Of a stretch of DNA of 46,228 nt, positions 41,487-46,228 are shown one piece after another. The DNA is taken from contig JASMTQ010000045.1 in the NCBI GenBank assembly GCA_041694275.1, positions 1 to 46,228 on the forward strand, written 5' to 3'. This DNA comes from M55B118 sp041694275. GTDB lineage: Bacteria; Bacillota_I; Bacilli_A; Izemoplasmatales; Izemoplasmataceae. Numbering within the stretch: the first letter of the stretch is position 1; every line of letters starts with the position of its first letter. The notes below the pieces were generated by a model that did not search any database, was not told the origin of the DNA, and saw only the letters and a list, made by a program, of their open reading frames with translations. The translations under genes were made by a program, and so were the position numbers.

Positions 41487-42908
41487 TTAGGCATGTGCCG
41501 TTTCTGGAAATTTCTTTTTGAGGTCGCGCATCTCATAAAGGTATACGATGAAGGATGCCGATCCAGTTAGGAAGTCTGCGACAAAGAAAGTCCACCAGAT
41601 GCCGTCCGCGCCAATAAGATAGGTTAGTAAGAAGGCGAACGGAATGAATATGATGAACCGCCTTGAAAGGGCAATAATGAATGCGCGCACGGGGTAGCCC
41701 ATTGCCTGGTAGGCACTGGATAAAATGACCTGGAATGTCACAAGCGGAAAACCGAGCGCGACAATTCTGAATGCGCGTGCCCCTTCACTTACAAATGCGG
41801 GTTCTGGGTTTTCCGCAAAGAGCATGAAAAGATTTTCTGCGAATATGAGAACAAGTACGAACACAATCGAGAAATAGCTGATCATGAGCGTAGCCGCAAA
41901 GCCAATGACTTCGTGAAGCCTTTTAAAGAATTTCGCCCCGAAGTTGAATCCGACAATCGGCACCATTCCCTGCACAAGCCCGAAGCCTGGCATGAGCGAA
42001 AACCTTATGAGCCTGTTTATGACGCCGAATATCGCAATATACATTGTCGGCCTTAAGGCGTATTCGTTGATAAGATTGTTGACGATAATGATAAGCACGC
42101 CACCCAGTGCAACCCTTACAAATGACGGCAACCCTACAACAATGATTTCCTTAACGATTTTAAAATCGATTTTGAAGATGGTGGGTAGATGGATGTGCAG
42201 GTTTGACTGTGGTCTGTATGCGTGGTAAATGATAAAGGCGAAGCCTGCTGTTTTGGAAATCGCGGTCGCAATGGCCGCGCCTCGCACGCCCATGCCGAAT
42301 CCCCAGTCAAAAATGAATATGGGGTCCAAAATGATATTGAGACCCGCACCTATCATAAGTGAAAACATGGCGATTTTAGGTCTTCCCTCCGCTCTGGTAA
42401 GATTGTTGAAAACAATCCCCAGAGAAAAGGGAATAAGCGCAATCAATATGAATGACAGGTATTCCCGCGCGTATTCGATGTTGCCCTCAGTCGCGCCAAA
42501 CCATCCAAGCAGTTCATCCATCATTATGAATGAAAAAGCGGATATGGCCACTGACAGAGACAAACTGATTAAAAGCGCCATGTTTACGCTTTTGCGCATG
42601 GCTTTTGGATCGCCTCTGCCATATGCTCTACTGAACACGGATGAACTCCCGATACCAACCATGATGCCTACAGCGAGAATAATCTGCTGGATGGGATAGG
42701 CGATGGAAAGCGCACCGATCGCATCAGTCCCCGATCCCCGGCCTACAAATATCGTATCCACGAGATTGTACATCGCATTAAAGGCCATGGCTGCGGTTGC
42801 AGGAATGGCCAGTTTTAAAAGAAGGCTCTTGATATTCATTTTTCCAAGCATTTGTGAGCGTTCGTCGTTAGGATCCACTTTTTTTTCGGTAATTTCCTTT
42901 TGAGACAT
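41487..42908 (-). CDS. MATE family efflux transporter
   Basis: 473 residues with 12 hydrophobic helices in two homologous halves. KLAIPATAAMAFNAMYNLVDTIFVGRGSGTDAIGA is represented at residues 32-66, and the second half repeats the pattern (LPSFVRVALGGVLIIIVNN; PGFGLVQGMVPIVGFNFGA). This is the NorM/DinF-type Na+ or H+ coupled multidrug and toxin exporter family. ATG 42908 has GGAG 9 bases upstream. It is separately transcribed; the natural substrate is unknown. Confidence 0.95.
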   Translation of the reverse strand: MSQKEITEKKVDPNDERSQMLGKMNIKSLLLKLAIPATAAMAFNAMYNLVDTIFVGRGSGTDAIGALSIAYPIQQIILAVGIMVGIGSSSVFSRAYGRGDPKAMRKSVNMALLISLSLSVAISAFSFIMMDELLGWFGATEGNIEYAREYLSFILIALIPFSLGIVFNNLTRAEGRPKIAMFSLMIGAGLNIILDPIFIFDWGFGMGVRGAAIATAISKTAGFAFIIYHAYRPQSNLHIHLPTIFKIDFKIVKEIIVVGLPSFVRVALGGVLIIIVNNLINEYALRPTMYIAIFGVINRLIRFSLMPGFGLVQGMVPIVGFNFGAKFFKRLHEVIGFAATLMISYFSIVFVLVLIFAENLFMLFAENPEPAFVSEGARAFRIVALGFPLVTFQVILSSAYQAMGYPVRAFIIALSRRFIIFIPFAFLLTYLIGADGIWWTFFVADFLTGSASFIVYLYEMRDLKKKFPETAHA

Positions 42909-42931
42909 GCAATCACTCCATAACTTAGAAA

Positions 42932-42940
42932 ATTATAGCA
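42932..42940 (-). promoter_or_regulatory. extended -10 promoter of the MATE gene
   Basis: Minus strand TGC-TATAAT (42932-42940) about 25 bases before the start. No good -35 is seen, which is common for extended -10 promoters. Confidence 0.45.
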
Positions 42941-42985
42941 TAAAGCAAAGAAGTTTTGTAGGCTTTTACTTGGAATAGCGAACAC

Positions 42986-43012
42986 AAAAAAACACGGGCG
43001 TTATTTCCCGTG
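42986..43012 (-). terminator. terminator of the znu-zur operon
   Basis: CACGGG (42993-42998) and CCCGTG (43007-43012) form the stem, and A on + at 42986-42992 gives a T tract on the minus strand. It ends just after zur. Confidence 0.8.
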
Positions 43013-43019
43013 CTTTCGT

Positions 43020-43448
43020 TTATGCATCCAGTGCGTTTTTACATGTACTGCAAAGCCCGTAAAAATCAAGCTTGTGACGTTTGATTTCAAAATCGTGTTC
43101 TTCACTGATCTTTTCTTCGAAACTGTGGACCGGACATTCTTCGACATAAACAACCTTGAAGCAGTTTGTACAAATGAGGCGGTGTCCGTGGGCTTCATGA
43201 GAAAGCTCATAGAGCACTTTTTTTGAAAATTCAACGTTGACTGCGGAAACAAGGCCTTTGCCCGTAAAGGTTTCAAGAATTCTATAGATGGTGGAAAGCG
43301 AGATGCTTTCATCGTCATCTTTCATTTTCATATAGATGTCATCCGCCGAGAGGAAATGATCACTTAGTTTTAGAATCTCAAGAATCTGAAGGCGGTGTCC
43401 TGTTTTTTTCAGATCTTTTTCTTCAAGCATTTTTTCCTTGGTTTTCAT
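43020..43448 (-). CDS. zur: Fur-family regulator, probably Zur
   Basis: 142 residues, typical Fur length. Winged-helix N-terminus (HRLQILEILKLSDHFLSADDIY; SLSTIYRILETFTGKGLV), then HGHRLICTNC and a second pair, CSTC, near the C-terminus for the structural zinc. It is the last gene of the znuA-znuC-znuB operon, so zinc sensing is the natural role; it would repress the operon through the palindrome at 46041-46059. AGGAGG precedes the ATG at 43448. PerR or Fur is less likely from context. Confidence 0.9.
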   Translation of the reverse strand: MKTKEKMLEEKDLKKTGHRLQILEILKLSDHFLSADDIYMKMKDDDESISLSTIYRILETFTGKGLVSAVNVEFSKKVLYELSHEAHGHRLICTNCFKVVYVEECPVHSFEEKISEEHDFEIKRHKLDFYGLCSTCKNALDA

Positions 43449-43457
43449 AAAATCCTC

Positions 43458-44291
43458 CTAATTGGTGCTGAGACGTCTGATATTATTATAAAGCGTTGAC
43501 GCGAAAAACACAAAACCACTCAGAAGCACGATGCTGGAGCCTGATGGAAGATCGAATACAAACGACGAAAGAAGGCCTGTCACAACAAGGACGACTGAAA
43601 GCACTGCGGACGCAAGCAACGTTATTTTGAAGTTTCTTGTAAACTGCATCACGATGATGGGCGGAAAAATAATCAGGGCGCTTATAAGCATGGTCCCGAT
43701 GGCTCTTATCCCGATGACGATGGTGAGCCCTGTGAGGACTGCGAGCAATGTATTGAGGCGCTTGGTTCTAACCCCGCTGACACTTGCGTATTCATCGTCA
43801 TAGGTCATTGAAAATAGATCGTGATAAAAAAGCCAGATGACAACGGTGACGATGATTGAAAAAAGAATGGCCAGATAGACATCAATCTGCTTGATTGTGA
43901 GGATGCTTCCAAAAAGGTAACTGAAAAGATCCACGTTAAAACCGTCACCGATGCTTGCGAGCGCGGTTCCAAGCGCGATTGAAAAGGATGCGGTAAGCCC
44001 GATCGCGGCGTCTCCTTGGAGGTTTGCGGCGTTGTTCAGTTTCAAGATGAAAATGGAGACGAGTACGACTGTTGGAACTGCAAAAAGAAGCGGGGCCTGG
44101 TTTGTGAAAAGCCCGACCGCGATCGCGGCGAACGCGACATGGGAAAGCCCGTGGCCAATCATGGAAAACTTGTTGAGCACTAAAAAAGAGCCGATGAGAG
44201 AGCTGCTAAGGCCAACTGCGACCCCTACAATGAGCGCGCGCCACATGAATCCGTATACGAATGATAGTTTAAGCAGTTCAAGCCATTCCAT
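43458..44291 (-). CDS. znuB: zinc ABC transporter permease
   Basis: 277 residues with about eight to nine hydrophobic helices, ABC-3 family (VGLSSSLIGSFLVLNKFSMIG; GHGLSHVAFAAIAVG; GTMLISALIIFPP). It forms the membrane channel that takes Zn2+ from ZnuA. It overlaps the znuC stop by 14 bases; AGGAGG lies 8 bases before ATG 44291. Mn2+ is a possible alternative metal for this family, but the His-rich loop of ZnuA favours zinc. Confidence 0.94.
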   Translation of the reverse strand: MEWLELLKLSFVYGFMWRALIVGVAVGLSSSLIGSFLVLNKFSMIGHGLSHVAFAAIAVGLFTNQAPLLFAVPTVVLVSIFILKLNNAANLQGDAAIGLTASFSIALGTALASIGDGFNVDLFSYLFGSILTIKQIDVYLAILFSIIVTVVIWLFYHDLFSMTYDDEYASVSGVRTKRLNTLLAVLTGLTIVIGIRAIGTMLISALIIFPPIIVMQFTRNFKITLLASAVLSVVLVVTGLLSSFVFDLPSGSSIVLLSGFVFFASTLYNNIRRLSTN

Positions 44292-45027
44292 AATGGGCCT
44301 CCTCTTCTTTCTTAGGTGGTGTCGCTTCTTTCAAGGGAACGCTTAGTGTGGCGGCGTCATACTCAGAAGGCGTTCCGTTATATAAAAGCGTATTGTCCAC
44401 GTGGATGACGTGTTTGACATAATCCGCCGCAATAGCGAGATCATGGGTAATAAGCACAATGGTCACATCGTGGGACGCGTTCAGATGATGAAGCATTTCA
44501 AGAAATTTTCTGCGCATGGTGATATCTAGGGCGCTTGTGGGTTCATCAAGCACGAGCATGTCGGGATTGGATACCATGGCTCTTGCGAGCATGACGCGCT
44601 GTTGCTGTCCACCGGAAAGCTCACCGATTGGTTTTTTGCATATGCCGCCAACGCCCAGAAAATCAAGCATATCCTTGATGCGTTCAAGATCACGCTTCGT
44701 GATGCGCTTTGGAAAGGTTTTTTCCATGAGCAGACCCGTCGCAACCACTTCTTCCACACTCGCGGGAAAATGCCTTTCTCTTACCTGGATGTTTTGTGGT
44801 ACATAGCCGATTTTGACTTTGTCCGCCTTGTTCACTGTTCCAGAAGTAGGGCGTATAATGCCCATAAGGGTTTTGATCAGCGTGGATTTTCCTCCGCCGT
44901 TTGGACCCACCACAGCCATAACGTCTCCTTTTTCAATGTCAAAGGAGACGTTTCTGATGGCTGTGAAGGTGCCGTATTTGACTTCGAGATCCTTGGCTTC
45001 AATCAATGGTTTAGTTCGCTCTTTCAT
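44278..45027 (-). CDS. znuC: zinc ABC transporter ATPase
   Basis: 249 residues from ATG 45027. Walker A GPNGGGKST, Q-loop YVPQN, signature LSGGQQQRV, Walker B MLVLDEPTSALD and the H-loop THD are all present. It powers zinc import together with ZnuB. It overlaps the znuA stop by 17 bases and ends inside znuB. A TTG nine bases further upstream is a possible but less likely start. Confidence 0.95.
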   Translation of the reverse strand: MKERTKPLIEAKDLEVKYGTFTAIRNVSFDIEKGDVMAVVGPNGGGKSTLIKTLMGIIRPTSGTVNKADKVKIGYVPQNIQVRERHFPASVEEVVATGLLMEKTFPKRITKRDLERIKDMLDFLGVGGICKKPIGELSGGQQQRVMLARAMVSNPDMLVLDEPTSALDITMRRKFLEMLHHLNASHDVTIVLITHDLAIAADYVKHVIHVDNTLLYNGTPSEYDAATLSVPLKEATPPKKEEEAHYGMA

Positions 45028-45988
45028 CGTACCCAAGTCCTTCCTTGAGGGTTTCCAGGTTTTCCTTCATCATATCGAGATAGGTTACACCGTTCTCAAG
45101 CGCGTCTTTTGACACATTGCCCGCGGTGTTCAGATAAAGAATGCGGGCACCCGTTTCTTCCGCGATGGCTTCTGCGACTTTCGGATCGATCAGCGTTTCT
45201 GCAAAAAGAGTGTCCACGTTGTAGGTTTCCATGGTATCAACCATGTTTGAAAGTGCACCGGGTGTCGGTTCACTATCCGTTGAGAACCCTTGATAGGGGG
45301 TGATGTATTCCAAATTGTAACGGTGGACGAAATACCCAAAGGCATTGTGTCCACCGTGCATGATGTTTTTTTCTTCAGTGTGTTCCATCACATGTAAAAC
45401 ATCCTCGTGATATTCATATATGGAACTTATGTAGGCGTCCGCGTTGGCTGTTATTTCAGCCTTTGCGACTGAATCATCAACCAGATTCAAAAGGGCCGCT
45501 TCAATGCTTTCAATCATTTTGATGGCATTGAGTGGGTCCGTCCAAAAATGCGGATCGATATCGTCATCTCCGTGCTCATGGTCATCGTGGTCCTCTTCAC
45601 TGTGTTCCTCTTCGCTTTCACCAAGTGCGATGAGTTCAACTTTTTGGCTCAAATCAAGCAGCTCTAGAGACTCGGGTGCTCCGCTGCCAACCACCATGTC
45701 ATCGACCCAGGGCTCCATCATGTCGCCCGTATAGACCAAAAGATCGGCGCCTGATATTCTCACTACGCCCTGGGGACTCGGCTCATATGAGTGCGCACTC
45801 ATACCCGGAGGCAGCAAGTACTCCACTTCCACATGGTCGCCACCAAGTGTTTTCGCAAAATCATAGTGTGGAAAAAGCGTGGTCATCACGAGGGGGTTGT
45901 TTGAATCATTTTCGGTTTCGCTATTGGTACAAGCCCCAAGTGAGATAGCCATCACAAGGACTGAAATAAGTATAATAAGTTTTTTCAT
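45011..45988 (-). CDS. znuA: zinc-binding lipoprotein of the Znu importer
   Basis: 325 residues. Lipoprotein signal ending ISLGAC with Cys20, then the cluster-9 binding-protein fold (TTLFPHYDFAKTLGG; PPGMSAHSYEPSPQG). A loop rich in His, Asp and Glu (EEEHSEEDHDDHEHGDDD, about 134-151) precedes DPHFWTDP. The His-rich loop is typical of zinc rather than manganese binders. It captures Zn2+ outside the membrane. The start at 45988 has CTGGAGG upstream, and the operon promoter carries a probable Zur operator. Confidence 0.96.
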   Translation of the reverse strand: MKKLIILISVLVMAISLGACTNSETENDSNNPLVMTTLFPHYDFAKTLGGDHVEVEYLLPPGMSAHSYEPSPQGVVRISGADLLVYTGDMMEPWVDDMVVGSGAPESLELLDLSQKVELIALGESEEEHSEEDHDDHEHGDDDIDPHFWTDPLNAIKMIESIEAALLNLVDDSVAKAEITANADAYISSIYEYHEDVLHVMEHTEEKNIMHGGHNAFGYFVHRYNLEYITPYQGFSTDSEPTPGALSNMVDTMETYNVDTLFAETLIDPKVAEAIAEETGARILYLNTAGNVSKDALENGVTYLDMMKENLETLKEGLGYDERAN

Positions 45989-46018
45989 ATAAAGAACCTC
46001 CAGTTATTTTCTGTTCAC

Positions 46019-46047
46019 AGTATAGCGGAATTCTTATGCGAATGCAA
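46019..46047 (-). promoter_or_regulatory. promoter of the znuACB-zur operon
   Basis: Minus strand: TTGCAT (46042-46047), 17-base spacer, TATACT (46019-46024), about 30 bases before znuA. The -35 lies inside the palindrome at 46041-46059, as expected for repression by Zur. Confidence 0.75.
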
Positions 46048-46059
46048 ACGGTTCGCATT
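46041..46059. promoter_or_regulatory. probable Zur operator
   Basis: AATGCAAACGGTTCGCATT is a 19-base palindrome with one mismatch pair around a central G. It overlaps the -35 of the znu promoter. It does not look like the Bacillus TCGTAAT-type Zur box, so the motif would be lineage-specific. Confidence 0.65.
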
Positions 46060-46077
46060 TGTATTTGGTTAAAAATA

Positions 46078-46096
46078 AAAGCGTCAGCGACGCTTT
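46078..46096. terminator. terminator-like hairpin next to the insertion sequence
   Basis: AAAGCGTC (46078-46085), loop AGC, GACGCTTT (46089-46096), with an A/T-rich tract on the left side (minus-strand T tract). On the right the T tract is replaced after one or two bases by the insertion-sequence end at about 46098. Confidence 0.6.
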
Positions 46097-46097
46097 C

Positions 46098-46228
46098 TGA
46101 TATGATCCCCTTAAAGTAGACACTGCAAATAAACAAGATTGCAGAACACTATTTTAGGGGGATTTTCTTATGTCAAGAAATTCAAGATTCAGTAAAGAAC
46201 TGAAAATGAGAGTGATTCATGAATACAG
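46098..46228 (+). mobile_element. left end of an IS3-family insertion sequence (partial)
   Basis: The segment beginning TGATATGATCCCC and continuing TTAAAGTAGACACTG has the look of IS3-family (IS150-like) terminal repeats, followed 45-50 bases later by a transposase start. The element runs off the right edge, so its right end and target duplication cannot be seen. Confidence 0.65.
46170..46228 (+). CDS. IS3-type transposase OrfA, N-terminus (partial)
   Basis: ATG at 46170 with AGGGGGA about 9 bases upstream opens MSRNSRFSKELKMRVIHEY, the usual opening of the HTH transposase subunit of IS150-like elements (FS.ELK..V..EY). Only 19 codons are in the window. Confidence 0.65.
   Translation, partial: MSRNSRFSKELKMRVIHEY

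Noticed and set aside
45921..46136. 71-residue minus-strand frame across the znu promoter
   Set aside because: It crosses the promoter and operator, overlaps the start of znuA and lacks a ribosome site.

Overview
The window comes from a low- to mid-GC Gram-positive-type bacterium, most likely Bacillota. It may be a Clostridia-like or Mollicutes-adjacent (Izemoplasma/Acholeplasma-type) lineage, but the exact group cannot be fixed from sequence alone. The evidence is strong AGGAGG-type ribosome binding sites, LAAC/LGAC lipobox lipoproteins, absence of outer-membrane genes, an ExoA-type nuclease, a zinc-uptake operon with a Fur-family regulator, and standard use of TGA as stop. The metabolism suggests an anaerobe that ferments purines.

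Left edge (1-4.4 kb): an XRE-type regulator with a membrane tail cut by the window edge, a sparse intergenic stretch, a tRNA-Ser(GGA) at the tail of an upp-nnr operon, guanylate kinase, and a guanine deaminase on the + strand with its own good promoter.

Centre left (4.4-24.2 kb): one near-continuous minus-strand operon of 18 genes. Most neighbours overlap or are separated by a few bases, and a single well-formed promoter lies at 24210-24238. In transcription order: mocA, three-subunit molybdenum hydroxylase 2 (FAD, 2Fe-2S, Mo), an unknown membrane protein, an XdhC-type Mo-cofactor chaperone, a THEP1-like NTPase, a hydantoinase/dihydropyrimidinase (HyuA), an SsnA-type aminohydrolase, a PreA-like dihydroorotate-dehydrogenase/ferredoxin protein, molybdenum hydroxylase 1 (Mo, 2Fe-2S, FAD), adenine deaminase, two different fold-type II PLP enzymes, YgeY and YgeW. 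With guaD facing it, this is a purine/uric-acid catabolic island. Adenine and guanine are deaminated, the two hydroxylases act on oxopurines, the cyclic amidohydrolases open the rings, YgeW/YgeY remove ureido/carbamoyl groups, and a PLP lyase would release pyruvate and ammonia. Canonical YgeX (diaminopropionate ammonia-lyase) and full-length YgfK are not encoded here; the two PLP enzymes and the PreA-like protein occupy the places where they would be expected.

Centre right (24.5-31.8 kb): a lipoprotein with three InlB/Flg_new-like repeats and an S41-type peptidase domain, a secreted 5'-nucleotidase-like lipoprotein, a Ca2+-type P-ATPase and exodeoxyribonuclease III.

Right (31.9-46.2 kb): a 1639-residue CvpA-like membrane protein carrying about 14 acidic repeats of about 90 residues (the most unusual single gene here), pseudouridine degradation genes psuK-psuG, a PlsC acyltransferase with an added zinc ribbon and C-terminal domain, a GltS-like symporter, a MATE exporter, and a znuA-znuC-znuB-zur operon with a near-perfect 19-bp palindrome over its -35 box. 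The right edge cuts an IS3-type insertion sequence.
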